From Mesopusillimonas faecipullorum (GTDB lineage Bacteria > Pseudomonadota > Gammaproteobacteria > Burkholderiales > Burkholderiaceae_B), in the NCBI RefSeq assembly GCF_020539505.1, contig NZ_JACDXW010000002.1:186001-250000 (forward strand): a stretch of 64,000 nucleotides of DNA. Reading direction: 5' to 3'. The stretch's first letter is position 1. Each line of letters begins with the position of its first letter. Both the position numbers and the translations under genes were made by a program. Positions 1-8,664 of the stretch are shown piece by piece. Under the pieces are notes generated by a model. That model made no database searches and was not told where the DNA came from. It saw nothing but the letters and a program-made list of their open reading frames with translations.

Positions 1-617
1 GCACCATGATTCCTGCGCACCCCGACGATTTCGGCCCGCAAGACCAGGGCAAATACATAGAGTGCTGGAATGGCGAGCGTCGCTTTCTGATCACGCCGGT
101 CAGCGAGAAAGAAACCTATCTGGCCCTGACATGCCCCTACGAAGATCAGGCCGCTAGGGCGGTGCCGGTAGATAAAGCCTTATGGGCGGAATCCTTTCCG
201 CAATGGAAACACCTTATCGACCGCATAGGCGAGGCGACCGTGCACTGGGGGGCCTACAGCATCACACGTTGCCGCGCCTGGTCGTCGGGCCGTACCGCCA
301 TTTTGGGCGATGCCGCGCACGCACAGCCGCCTAATTTGGGGCAGGGCGGGGGCATGGCCATGCAAAACGGCCTGGCACTGGCTGTGAACCTGGAGGGCGT
401 GACGGACAAGCGCGATATTCCCGCCGCCCTGGAGCGCTGGGAAAGCACTGAACGCGAACTGATCGAGCATTGCCAGCGCTGGTCGATTTTGTATGGCGAA
501 GTGACCTATTTGCCAGACGAAGTACGCAACAGGGTAGTGCGCGGCGCCATGAGCGACCCATGGATTGCCGCGCAGATTTTCCGGGCGGCCAACCACGCGC
601 CTACCGGAACGAAGTAA
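1..617 (+). CDS. FAD-dependent monooxygenase, C-terminal part (5' end outside window)
   Basis: The frame is open from the window edge, so only about the last 204 residues are visible and the ATG at position 6 is probably internal. The segment GDAAHAQPPNLGQGGG (about bases 306-353) is the second FAD-binding GD motif of class A flavoprotein monooxygenases of the p-hydroxybenzoate hydroxylase fold. Such enzymes hydroxylate aromatic or related ring substrates using NAD(P)H and oxygen in the cytoplasm. The gene lies 53 bases upstream of a Liv-type importer, which suggests uptake and oxidation of the same compound. The substrate cannot be told from this fragment. Confidence 0.75.
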   Translation, partial: TMIPAHPDDFGPQDQGKYIECWNGERRFLITPVSEKETYLALTCPYEDQAARAVPVDKALWAESFPQWKHLIDRIGEATVHWGAYSITRCRAWSSGRTAILGDAAHAQPPNLGQGGGMAMQNGLALAVNLEGVTDKRDIPAALERWESTERELIEHCQRWSILYGEVTYLPDEVRNRVVRGAMSDPWIAAQIFRAANHAPTGTK

Positions 618-670
618 GTGTTGTGCCTGGGGGGCCGCCCTGGCCCCTTATGACCATAATGGAGACAAAA

Positions 671-1858
671 ATGAAGCAAAAACGCGGAATTCTGCGCCTG
701 GCCGTTGCGGCCCTGGCATTGTGTGCATCCAGCGTCGGGCTTGCAGCCGAGCCCGTGCGCATAGGTTTCGGCATTTCACGCACCGGTGAATTTGCGCCGA
801 CCTCGGCAGGGCCGCTGGCGGCTTACGAACTGTGGCGAGATCAGGTCAATGCAAAAGGCGGCCTGGATGTGGCGGGTACCAAGCGCCCCGTTGAGTTCGT
901 TATTTATGACGACCAGTCGGATGTGGGTAAAGAGGCCGCCATCTACGAGAAACTGATTTCCAACGACAAAGTGGATCTCTTGCTCTCGCCATGGGGTTCG
1001 CATAATCACTTCGCCATCGTGGGGGTGCTTGAAAAGCACGGTTTCCCTATGGTGGGCAGCACGGCGTCTTCTTTGCAGATTCGTTCGCTTAAGGCCAAGA
1101 ACATCTGGTTTCCCACTTCGTCCATGCCCGATGCCCACGGCAAGGAAATGGCCAAGATGCTTAAAGACCTAGGCGTCAAGACAGTGGCGGTGAATACCGT
1201 GCAGGTGGGGTTTCCCATGGAAAACCGCCAAGAGCTTTTACCCGCGCTGAAAGAGGCAGGTATTGAGGTGGTGCTAGACCGCCAGTACGCTCCCGGCGTC
1301 AAAGACATGACCAGCACGCTGACGGAAATCAAACGCCTGCAACCCGATGCGGTGATCAATCTCTCCTATCCGCCGGATGCCATCCTGTATATGCGTGGGG
1401 CACGCGAGCAAGATATCAAGGCACCGTTCCAGTTCTTGCTGGTCGGGCCGACGGCTGCCTTCTTCAGCAAAATGTTCGGTGCCAATCTGGACAACATCGT
1501 GACCATGGGTCATTGGTCACCAGATAAAGCAGACTGGCCCAACGCCAAAGCATTCTTCGAGGCTTATCAAAGTAAAACCGGTGAAGCCCCCGATTATCTG
1601 GACGCCGTTCTGGCCTATATGTCCGCCGAGATTCTCGAGCAAGCTGTCGCCAAAGCCGGCCTGGACAAAGACGCTTTGCGCAAAGCGATTTCCAGCGAAA
1701 CTTTCTCTACCATCAATGGCCCGGTGCGCTTTGAAGGTGTACAGAACGTGACGACACCGACGATGTTCCTGCAGTTCCAGGACGGTGTGGCGCAGATTGT
1801 TCATCCGCCTGAAATGGCAACGGCGAAGTTCCAGCCCAAGCAAAAGTGGGAACAGTAA
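671..1858 (+). CDS. Periplasmic substrate-binding protein of Liv-type (HAAT) ABC importer
   Basis: A 395-residue protein beginning with a clear Sec signal peptide (basic MKQKRG, hydrophobic core, cleavage near residue 24). The rest resembles the type I periplasmic binding fold of the LivJ/Peripla_BP_6 family. I chose the ATG at 671 because GGAG sits 6 bases upstream and the signal peptide starts there; in-frame starts further upstream would bury it. It is the first gene of a five-gene importer (binding protein, two permeases, two ATPases). LivJ relatives bind branched-chain amino acids, amides or aromatic acids. The flanking monooxygenase, BenE-type transporter and aryl-CoA ligase make an aromatic or organic acid plausible, but this is inference. 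Confidence 0.9.
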   Translation: MKQKRGILRLAVAALALCASSVGLAAEPVRIGFGISRTGEFAPTSAGPLAAYELWRDQVNAKGGLDVAGTKRPVEFVIYDDQSDVGKEAAIYEKLISNDKVDLLLSPWGSHNHFAIVGVLEKHGFPMVGSTASSLQIRSLKAKNIWFPTSSMPDAHGKEMAKMLKDLGVKTVAVNTVQVGFPMENRQELLPALKEAGIEVVLDRQYAPGVKDMTSTLTEIKRLQPDAVINLSYPPDAILYMRGAREQDIKAPFQFLLVGPTAAFFSKMFGANLDNIVTMGHWSPDKADWPNAKAFFEAYQSKTGEAPDYLDAVLAYMSAEILEQAVAKAGLDKDALRKAISSETFSTINGPVRFEGVQNVTTPTMFLQFQDGVAQIVHPPEMATAKFQPKQKWEQ

Positions 1859-1864
1859 ATCAAG

Positions 1865-2749
1865 ATGAATGCGCTGTTCTCTCCTGAGCTGCTCATCGCG
1901 ACCCTGGCACTGACTTCCATCTATGCCTTGGTCGCGCTGGGGCTGAATCTGATCTATGGGTCCATGCGGCTACTTAACGTGGCCCATGGAGAAATCATGA
2001 TGTTGGGCGCTTACATTGCCTTCGGCGTGTTTACGGCTTGGCAAGTATCGCCTTTGATCTCCATGTTTGGCGCCATGGTGGCTGCCGCGATATTAGGGTG
2101 GTTGTGCTATGAGCTACTGATCAAAAGGCTGTCTAGCACCCCGGCGTTGGTGCAGCGCATAGAGGCGAACTCTTTGTTGGTGTTCTTTGCGCTGTCGGTG
2201 ATTTTGCAGAACCTGGGGGCCTGGGCCTTTACCGCCAATGCACGCAGCTACAGCTATATGGATTCGCTGGTGCAGATCGGGTCGGTCAGCGTGGCGCTGA
2301 ATCGTCTGGTCATCATTGCGGTTAGCGTGGTGGCCACGGCTGCTGTCATGTTGTTCTTCCGCTTCGGCATCGCGGGTTTGGCCATACGGGCATTGATTCA
2401 GCAGCGCGATGCGGCGTCCTTGGTCGGCATACGTGCCGATAAGGTCAATCGCATTATCTTCTGTCTGGGCTTTGCCTTGGCGGCGCTGGCCGGCGCGCTG
2501 GTCAGCATGGTAGAGAGCATCACGCCTTTCTCGGGCTTTCCTTTCACCATTGCGGCTTTCTTCGTCATTATCCTGGGTGGCCTGGGGTCCATAGGCGGCA
2601 GCGTCGTGGGGGCCTTGTTGCTGGCCTGTGTGGAAGTCTATGGCGGTGCGCTCACATCACCGGCCTATCGGTCTATTTTGTTGTACGGCGTGTTCATCTT
2701 CGTGCTGTTCGTACGACCCCAAGGTTTGTTCGGCAGGAGGGTGGCATGA
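1865..2749 (+). CDS. livH: Branched-chain amino acid-type ABC transporter permease (LivH family)
   Basis: A 294-residue integral membrane protein with about eight hydrophobic segments. Near the N terminus it carries the LivH signature LNLIYGSMRLLNVAHGE, and it ends with a glycine-rich GGLGSIGGSVVGA segment near residues 238-250. It should form the membrane channel together with the LivM-type subunit encoded immediately downstream, whose ATG overlaps this stop codon (ATGA). It starts 6 bases after the binding-protein gene. The family is certain from the sequence; the substrate is not. Confidence 0.92.
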   Translation: MNALFSPELLIATLALTSIYALVALGLNLIYGSMRLLNVAHGEIMMLGAYIAFGVFTAWQVSPLISMFGAMVAAAILGWLCYELLIKRLSSTPALVQRIEANSLLVFFALSVILQNLGAWAFTANARSYSYMDSLVQIGSVSVALNRLVIIAVSVVATAAVMLFFRFGIAGLAIRALIQQRDAASLVGIRADKVNRIIFCLGFALAALAGALVSMVESITPFSGFPFTIAAFFVIILGGLGSIGGSVVGALLLACVEVYGGALTSPAYRSILLYGVFIFVLFVRPQGLFGRRVA

Positions 2750-3669
2750 ACGGTGTACGACATTCAAGGCTGGCCGCCTGGCTGGGCTTGCTGGCAGCGG
2801 CTGCGATTGCGCCTGCTTTGGTGGGCGGCTATGGCCAAAGTGTATTGATGCAGCTGTATGGCTGGATCGCTCTGACGGCAAGTTGGGTCGCCTTCTCGGC
2901 TATGACAGGCTACATTTCTTTAGGTCATGCAGTGTTTTACGGCATGGGCGGCTATTTGATGGCCGTGTCCTGGATGCAGTTGCCCATATTGGCCGTGCTA
3001 CTGCTGGCGGGTCTGGCCGCAGCGGCTTTTGCGGCGCTTGTCGGGCTGCCTTCCCTGCGTGTGCGGGGGCCTTACTTTGTCATCCTTACCTTTGGTCTGG
3101 CAGAGTTCTTCAAGTATGTGGTGGTGGCGATAGAGTCCAGCCTGGGTATCAGTGGTCGTCTGCTATTGGGGGCGCCCGACGTGCTGTGGCTAAGCTACGG
3201 CATGCTGGTGCTGGCAGCACTGGCGGTGCTGCTGGTCATGGTCCTGCGGCATTCGCGTTTGGGGGTGGGGCTGTGGGCTGTGCGTGAAGACGAAACGGCT
3301 GCGGCGACGCTGGGGGTACCCACCACGTGCGTCAAGTTGCTGGCCTTTGTGCTGTCGGCCATCTTGCCGGCCATGGTGGGGGCGCTTACCGTATTGCGCT
3401 CTACCTACTTCGAACCCATGCAGATGTTCAGTCCCATGACGTCTTTCACAATCGTCACCATGGCCATCATCGGTGGCAGCGACAGGCCTGCCGGCCCGGT
3501 GCTGGGGGCGGCTTTCATCATGCTGCTGTCCGAGGTGCTGTGGTCGCGCATGCCCGAGTTCTACATGGTGTTGCTGGGTGTGCTTTTGTTGGGTTTCGTC
3601 TTGTTTGCACCCGACGGCATCGTGGGCAAATGGATGGCGCGGCGTAATCGCCTGGGGGGTGGCTTCTGA
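2746..3669 (+). CDS. livM: Branched-chain amino acid-type ABC transporter permease (LivM family)
   Basis: A 307-residue membrane protein of the LivM family. The central motif YISLGHAVFYGMGGY and the later segment LRVRGPYFVILTFGLAEF are characteristic of this permease. It pairs with the LivH-type subunit. Its start overlaps the previous stop by four bases and its stop overlaps the ATPase start in TGATG, so the permease and ATPase genes are translationally coupled. Confidence 0.92.
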   Translation: MNGVRHSRLAAWLGLLAAAAIAPALVGGYGQSVLMQLYGWIALTASWVAFSAMTGYISLGHAVFYGMGGYLMAVSWMQLPILAVLLLAGLAAAAFAALVGLPSLRVRGPYFVILTFGLAEFFKYVVVAIESSLGISGRLLLGAPDVLWLSYGMLVLAALAVLLVMVLRHSRLGVGLWAVREDETAAATLGVPTTCVKLLAFVLSAILPAMVGALTVLRSTYFEPMQMFSPMTSFTIVTMAIIGGSDRPAGPVLGAAFIMLLSEVLWSRMPEFYMVLLGVLLLGFVLFAPDGIVGKWMARRNRLGGGF

Positions 3670-4409
3670 TGACGACCTTATTACAAGTGCGCCAGGTCAC
3701 GCGTCGGTTCGGCGGCATTACGGCTGTGTCTGATGTCAGCTTCGATATGTTTCAAGGCGAAGTACTGGGCCTGATGGGGGCAAACGGTGCGGGTAAAACG
3801 ACACTGTTCTCCATGATTGCGGGCAATGTGGCGCCTAGCTCCGGGCAAATTCTGTTCGAGGGCAAAGCCGTGCCAGCCAGGCCGGACCAGGCCAGTCGTC
3901 TAGGCATTGCTCGCACTTTCCAGATTGTCAGGCCGTTTCCGGGCATGACCGTATTGGAAAACTGTATGGTGGGGGCCTTGTATGGCAGTGGGCGTGAGCG
4001 CGATTTGAACCAAGCGCGCCGTATATGCGAAGGCATTCTGGAAGAAGTCGGTTTGAGCGCGCAGATGTTTAAAGCGGCGGCTACCCTTACCTTGGCCGGG
4101 CGCAAGCGTCTGGAAATCGCCAGAGCGCTTTCTACCCACCCCAGATTGCTGCTGCTGGACGAAGTGTTGGCGGGGCTCAATGCCAGCGAGGTCGATGAAG
4201 CGCTGGCGCTTATTGAAGAGATCCGGCAACGTCACAGCTTAAGCATCATCATCATCGAACACGTCATGAAGGTGCTGATGCGCATGAGTCATCGTATTGT
4301 TGTCTTGCATGAGGGCAAGAAGCTGATGGAGGGGACGCCCTCGCAAGTGGGCAGCGACCCGCGAGTCATCAAGGCCTACCTAGGAGAAAAAAATGTCCGT
4401 GCTGCTTGA
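3669..4409 (+). CDS. livG: ABC transporter ATP-binding protein (LivG family)
   Basis: A 246-residue ATPase with Walker A GANGAGKTT, Walker B LLLLDEV and an H-loop (IIIEHVMKV). The ABC signature region reads TLTLAGRKRLEIARAL, which fits LivG-type ATPases, where the canonical LSGG is often degenerate. It energises the LivH/LivM channel from the cytoplasmic side. The start overlaps the previous stop by one base (TGATG) and the 3' end overlaps the next ATPase gene by 17 bases. Confidence 0.92.
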   Translation: MTTLLQVRQVTRRFGGITAVSDVSFDMFQGEVLGLMGANGAGKTTLFSMIAGNVAPSSGQILFEGKAVPARPDQASRLGIARTFQIVRPFPGMTVLENCMVGALYGSGRERDLNQARRICEGILEEVGLSAQMFKAAATLTLAGRKRLEIARALSTHPRLLLLDEVLAGLNASEVDEALALIEEIRQRHSLSIIIIEHVMKVLMRMSHRIVVLHEGKKLMEGTPSQVGSDPRVIKAYLGEKNVRAA

Positions 4410-5130
4410 AACGCGTGACTTATGCAGCGGCTATGGCGACGTACAGGTGTTGAAGCAGGTCAGCATCGCGCTGGAGCAAGGCCAGGTTACCGCCTTTGTG
4501 GGCAGTAACGGTGCAGGCAAGACCACGCTGATGCGCACGCTGGCCGGCTTGCTGCCTACACGGCGTGGCGGCATTATGCTGGCCGGCCACACCGTAGATG
4601 CGCTTGATCCGCCGCAGCGGCTGGCTTTGGGGCTGTCTCTGGTGCCGGAAGGGCGCTTGGTGTTCCCTGACTTTACTGTGGCCGATACCTTGCGCATCGG
4701 GGCCTATGCGCCGCATGCACGGGCGGGCTGGCGCGCACGCGCTGAGCAAATGTACGAGCTTTTTCCGCGCTTGAAAGAGCGGCGCAATAACCAGGCTGGG
4801 TTTTTGTCGGGGGGCGAACAGCAAATGCTGGCCCTGGCTCGCAGCCTGATGTCTTGCCCCAAGCTGCTCTTGCTAGATGAGCCCACGCTGGGCTTGGCGC
4901 CCGCCATGGTGGACGAACTGTTCGCCATTCTGGGCCGCATACGCGAAACCGGCGTCACGCTGGGTCTGGTCGAGCAAAACATCCAGACCGCACTGAGTCT
5001 TTCCGATTACGCCTATGTTCTAGAGGACGGGCAAATCGCGCTGAGTGGCCCCAGCGCTCAATTGCTGGACTCACCAGAAGTGCAGGCCAGTTACCTGGGT
5101 ATTCGTGAGGAGGCCGCTTCAGTCAGCTAA
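4393..5130 (+). CDS. livF: ABC transporter ATP-binding protein (LivF family)
   Basis: A 245-residue second ATPase of the importer, with Walker A GSNGAGKTT, signature FLSGGEQQMLALARSL, Walker B KLLLLDEPTLGLAP and a switch histidine replaced by Gln in LGLVEQNIQ, as is usual in LivF. A ribosome site (AGGAGAAAA) lies just before ATG 4393, inside the end of livG. It is the last gene of the importer operon; a 64-base gap follows before the BenE-type transporter gene. Confidence 0.92.
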   Translation: MSVLLETRDLCSGYGDVQVLKQVSIALEQGQVTAFVGSNGAGKTTLMRTLAGLLPTRRGGIMLAGHTVDALDPPQRLALGLSLVPEGRLVFPDFTVADTLRIGAYAPHARAGWRARAEQMYELFPRLKERRNNQAGFLSGGEQQMLALARSLMSCPKLLLLDEPTLGLAPAMVDELFAILGRIRETGVTLGLVEQNIQTALSLSDYAYVLEDGQIALSGPSAQLLDSPEVQASYLGIREEAASVS

Positions 5131-5194
5131 ATGCTGCCTCAGTCTTTTCACGCGGCGCAGTCTGAATTTTTGATTACACTTGACGCTCATAATA

Positions 5195-6391
5195 ATGAGC
5201 ATCATGAGGCAAGACAAAGTGTCGATGAAAGATTGGTCGTTGTCGGCGGTAGCAGCCGGCTTTCTTGCGGTGCTCATTGCTTATACGGGGCCCCTGGTCA
5301 TCTTTGTGCAAGCGGCTCATGTGGCCCAGGTTTCCGAAGGCATGTTGTCTTCTTGGATCTGGGCCATTTCCATTGGGGCGGCGCTTACCAGCATATTCTT
5401 GAGCAGTTATTTCAAGATGCCTGTGGTAACGGCATGGTCGGCACCCGGCACCGCTTTGCTGGTGACTTTGTTTCCCGATTTGAGTCTTAACGAAGCAGTA
5501 GCGGCTTATCTGACAACGGCGCTTATCTTGTTTGTCATAGGTATAAGCGGTTACTTCGATCGGTTGATACGATTGATACCGCGTGGCGTGGCGGCGGGTA
5601 TGCTGGCCGGCATTTTATTTCAGTTCGGCATGGCGGCCTTTAAGTCTGTGGCGTCAGCACCCTTGCTGGGCTTTGGCATGATTGCCGCCTATCTACTGTT
5701 CAAAAGATGGGTGCCGCGCTATACCATGGTGCTGGTGCTGCTTTTTGGTATTGCCCTGGCTGTGGTCACCGGGCAAATGCAGTTGTCCGAACTAGAGTGG
5801 AAGCTGGCGACACCCGAATTCATCACGCCTCACTGGACATGGAGCAGTACCCTGAGTTTGGCCTTGCCCCTGGTGTTGGTGAGCCTGACAGGGCAGTTTT
5901 TGCCGGGCATGGCTATCTTGAAAACCTCGGGCTTTGATGTCCCCGCACGGCCCATTTTGATTGCAACCAGTGCAGCCTCGGTGCTAACGGCCTGTTTTGG
6001 TGGTATTACCTCGGTGCTGGCGGCCATCAACGCTGCGGTCTGTACCGGCTCGGAATGCCACGAAGACCCTAAACGGCGCTATGTGGGCGGCATTGCTAAC
6101 GGTTTGTTCTATATAGTGGGCGCCTTGTTTGCGGCTTCTATCGTGTTGCTGTTTACCGCCTTGCCGCAGGTGTTCATTGCCGTGCTGGCGGGCTTGGCCC
6201 TGGTCGGTGCCATTCTTAGCAATATTGCCATTGCCGTCCAAGACGATGCGCATCGTGAAGCCTCGGTTCTGACCTTTATCGCCACCGCCTCGGGCATGAC
6301 TTTTCTGGGGCTGGGCTCAGCATTCTGGGGCGTCGTCATAGGCGCCGTGGCTTATCTGGTGTTTAACCGCTCGTCTAAGGCGAGCACTTAG
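5195..6391 (+). CDS. benE: Benzoate/H+ symporter family transporter (BenE family)
   Basis: A roughly 398-residue membrane protein with about twelve hydrophobic segments. Segments such as PVVTAWSAPGTALL and the run from TSGFDVPARPIL into FGGITSVLAAINAAVCTG are typical of BenE-family proton-coupled aromatic acid transporters. The start is uncertain: in-frame ATGs lie at 5195, 5204 and 5225 and none has a strong ribosome site. It follows the Liv-type importer in the same orientation, so two different uptake systems sit side by side. BenE members handle benzoate or similar acids; the exact substrate here is not visible. Confidence 0.85.
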   Translation: MSIMRQDKVSMKDWSLSAVAAGFLAVLIAYTGPLVIFVQAAHVAQVSEGMLSSWIWAISIGAALTSIFLSSYFKMPVVTAWSAPGTALLVTLFPDLSLNEAVAAYLTTALILFVIGISGYFDRLIRLIPRGVAAGMLAGILFQFGMAAFKSVASAPLLGFGMIAAYLLFKRWVPRYTMVLVLLFGIALAVVTGQMQLSELEWKLATPEFITPHWTWSSTLSLALPLVLVSLTGQFLPGMAILKTSGFDVPARPILIATSAASVLTACFGGITSVLAAINAAVCTGSECHEDPKRRYVGGIANGLFYIVGALFAASIVLLFTALPQVFIAVLAGLALVGAILSNIAIAVQDDAHREASVLTFIATASGMTFLGLGSAFWGVVIGAVAYLVFNRSSKAST

Positions 6392-6409
6392 TTTTAGGAA
6401 GTACGCCTT

Positions 6410-6925
6410 ATGTCGTCTGTATCGCATCGGCTGTGTTTGCTGCGCCACGCGCAGGCCGCTCTGGTTCCTGGTCTGCCTGACCACGATCGCCCCCTCACTG
6501 AGTCAGGTGAGACGGCTGCTCTAAGAGTGGGGGATTGGTTGGCCGAAGCTCAGTTGTTGCCCGACATAGCTATTGTTTCTACTGCACGGCGCACTCGTGC
6601 GACCTGGGACGGCGTGCAAAAACGGTTGTCGGCTTTTGTGCCCGCAGTCTTTGAAAAGCGTATTTATGAGTCCACACCCGAAAACATTCTGGAAAGCATC
6701 CAGTACACCGCCGAAGCGCATCATTGCGTGTTGGTGGTAGGGCATAACCCAGGCTTGCATCAGTTAGCCTTGGATTTGATCGAGCAGGGCGACAGTAATA
6801 GCTTGGCGCGCTTGAACCAAGAGTTCACCCCCGGTTCGCTAGTGATTATTGATTTTCCCGCTTTGCCTGCCTGGGAGCAGCTGGACAGGCATAGCGGGGT
6901 GCTGCAGCGTTTTGTCACCCCCTAA
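6410..6925 (+). CDS. sixA: Phosphohistidine phosphatase SixA-like
   Basis: A 171-residue single-domain protein of the histidine phosphatase superfamily. The catalytic RHAQ box is at residues 12-15 and a second histidine lies in VVGHNPGLH. Size and motif arrangement match SixA, which removes phosphate from phosphohistidine of phosphotransfer (HPt) domains or of the nitrogen phosphotransferase protein. It follows the BenE gene by 18 bases and converges on a cytochrome b561 gene. It is probably a bystander of the transport cluster. Confidence 0.8.
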   Translation: MSSVSHRLCLLRHAQAALVPGLPDHDRPLTESGETAALRVGDWLAEAQLLPDIAIVSTARRTRATWDGVQKRLSAFVPAVFEKRIYESTPENILESIQYTAEAHHCVLVVGHNPGLHQLALDLIEQGDSNSLARLNQEFTPGSLVIIDFPALPAWEQLDRHSGVLQRFVTP

Positions 6926-6936
6926 CAGGGCGCGGC

Positions 6937-7473
6937 TTATTTGCCGATGATGCGCCCCAGAATTTCGGGTTCGCCCGAGAAATAGTGCCATAAGGCGGCA
7001 GCGACGTGACCGACAATGGCAGCAAGCAACACCCAGCCCAGCAAGCCATGGAAATTGCTGCCCAGGTCTACCATCCAGGTGATTTTGGGGCCTTCAAAGC
7101 CCGGCATGAACGGAATGCCAAAGGGCGAGAAAGCACGCCCGCCGCCGAACTGACGCAACAGTGCGACCAGGGGTATTGCCAGCATAAGCACGTAAAGCAC
7201 ACTGTGGCCTAGCCCCGCCAGCCAGCTGACGGGTTTGGGGCGCCGCCCGGTGTTGGCCAAGGCCCAAAGAATACGCACCAGAATCAACAGCATCAGCAAT
7301 GTGCCCACAGATTTATGAGTAGGCCAAAGAAAGCTATCGAGCGCACTGTCTTCGGCGAAAAAATGGGTCAGTACGGAAGCAAACTGCCATACGAACAGTA
7401 CAGCCATAAGCCAGTGCAACACACGCGTGACGGTGCCGAAACGCTTGGGTGAGTCCATACAGGGCGTGGTCAT
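6937..7473 (-). CDS. Cytochrome b561 family protein
   Basis: A 178-residue integral membrane protein with four predicted transmembrane helices. Histidines in RVLHWLMA, WPTHKSVGT, NFHGLLGW and GHVAAALWHYF provide the usual bis-histidine haem ligands of bacterial cytochrome b561. Such proteins move electrons between quinol and periplasmic acceptors, often superoxide or partner enzymes. It is transcribed alone, convergent with sixA and divergent from the ferritin-like gene. Confidence 0.85.
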   Translation of the reverse strand: MTTPCMDSPKRFGTVTRVLHWLMAVLFVWQFASVLTHFFAEDSALDSFLWPTHKSVGTLLMLLILVRILWALANTGRRPKPVSWLAGLGHSVLYVLMLAIPLVALLRQFGGGRAFSPFGIPFMPGFEGPKITWMVDLGSNFHGLLGWVLLAAIVGHVAAALWHYFSGEPEILGRIIGK

Positions 7474-7672
7474 TGGGCAAGATCCTGTGAGAGAAGTTTG
7501 ACAGAAGAATAAGGTGCAATGGCAGGGCTAAAGTGCGGTGCCAATGTCTTGTAAATCTAAAGCATAGACTGTATCAGGAAGATGCTTCTTGCATAGTGCG
7601 AATGGCGTAAACTTCATGGGTATGAAACATATCGAAAGCCAGTATTCCGCTCTTCAGATAAGGTAAGTGACC

Positions 7673-8491
7673 ATGCAGCAATCGAAGTCGACCCTACCTA
7701 AGTGGGGTCTGGACAACATCCCCTTTGATCAGATAGAGCACGAGAAAGTACGAGATAGAGAAGACTTGCTTTATTTGGTGGCGGGCGCATCGTTCGTCGA
7801 AATCGCCTCCGATCTTTACACCACCAATTTGGTGGATTACTTTGAAGGTGATGAAGCAGCAGTGCTATGGTTAGGTAGTCAATGGCAGCACGAAGAGCTG
7901 CGTCATGGTTACTCTTTGCGCGATTACGTGCTGGCGGTATGGCCCGAGTTTGATTGGCAATCTGCCTACAACGATTTTTTTGCTGAATACTCCAAGCTGT
8001 GTACCGTGGACGAGTTCGAGCCCACGCGCGGCCTGGAGATGGCGGCGCGTTGCGTAGTAGAGACCGGCACCGCCACTTTTTATACCGCCTTGGCCGAACT
8101 TTCTCCGGAGCCCGTGCTGTCGGGCATAGCCGCTTGCATACGCACAGACGAAGTCGGCCACTACAAGTATTTCTACAAGTTTTTTCGCGAGTATAACGAC
8201 CGTGAGCGCTTGGGGCGCTGGCGCGTCTGGAAGGCCATTAAAAGGCGGGTACTGGAAGCGCGTAATTCCGATGCCGACATTGCTTTATGGCATGTGTACA
8301 CCCATAGGTCGCCCAACCCTGACAAAGCGCAGTTCAAAATCCTGTGCAAGTCATTAGGCAAAGAGATCAAAGGCTATTACCCCGTCAATATGGCGGCCAA
8401 AATGGTTTTGCGGCCGTTGGCGCTGCCCAATATGGTCAATCAGTTTGTCGAAGGGCCTTTGTCACGAGCCGCCGGCTGGATGCTGCGTTGA
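7673..8491 (+). CDS. Ferritin-like diiron protein
   Basis: A 272-residue soluble protein with the two-fold ExxH pattern of ferritin-like diiron proteins: a glutamate in the first helix (ASFVEIAS), EELRH in the second, another glutamate in VVETGT, and DEVGHY in the fourth. All four carboxylate and two histidine ligands appear intact. I chose ATG 7673 over GTG 7667 because AAGG lies at a proper distance before it. The family includes oxygen-activating hydroxylases and desaturases as well as ferroxidases. It stands before an aryl-CoA ligase and behind aromatic-acid transporters, so a role in ring or side-chain oxidation is conceivable but unproven. Confidence 0.7.
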   Translation: MQQSKSTLPKWGLDNIPFDQIEHEKVRDREDLLYLVAGASFVEIASDLYTTNLVDYFEGDEAAVLWLGSQWQHEELRHGYSLRDYVLAVWPEFDWQSAYNDFFAEYSKLCTVDEFEPTRGLEMAARCVVETGTATFYTALAELSPEPVLSGIAACIRTDEVGHYKYFYKFFREYNDRERLGRWRVWKAIKRRVLEARNSDADIALWHVYTHRSPNPDKAQFKILCKSLGKEIKGYYPVNMAAKMVLRPLALPNMVNQFVEGPLSRAAGWMLR

Positions 8492-8495
8492 GCAC

Positions 8496-8527
8496 TAGGG
8501 ATAACCCTTTACCAAGGGTTATCCCTA
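8496..8527 (+). terminator. Strong hairpin after the ferritin-like gene
   Basis: A perfect 14-base inverted repeat (TAGGGATAACCCTT and its complement) closes a 4-base loop, 4 bases after the stop codon. There is no clear T-run, so termination efficiency is uncertain, but it separates the ferritin-like gene from the CoA ligase promoter. Confidence 0.6.
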
Positions 8528-8538
8528 TAAACTATAAG

Positions 8539-8598
8539 TTGTTTGGGCTAGTCCGCTTGCGTATAGTATTGCTATCGGTAGGCATTATCCTGCCTATC
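8539..8598 (+). promoter_or_regulatory. Candidate promoter and operator for the CoA ligase gene
   Basis: TTGTTT (8539-8544) and TATAGT (8562-8567) are spaced 17 bases and resemble a sigma-70 promoter. Just downstream of the expected start point lies the inverted repeat GGTAGGCA (8577-8584) / TGCCTATC (8591-8598), with one mismatch. A repressor bound there would block transcription. The BoxR-like regulator encoded downstream is the natural candidate, but this is inference. Confidence 0.4.
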
Positions 8599-8664
8599 AC
8601 CTGAAGCCAACCCGATGTGGTCCAAGGCTTCCTGCAAGACTCATAAGACACAGCGGAGACAAGT

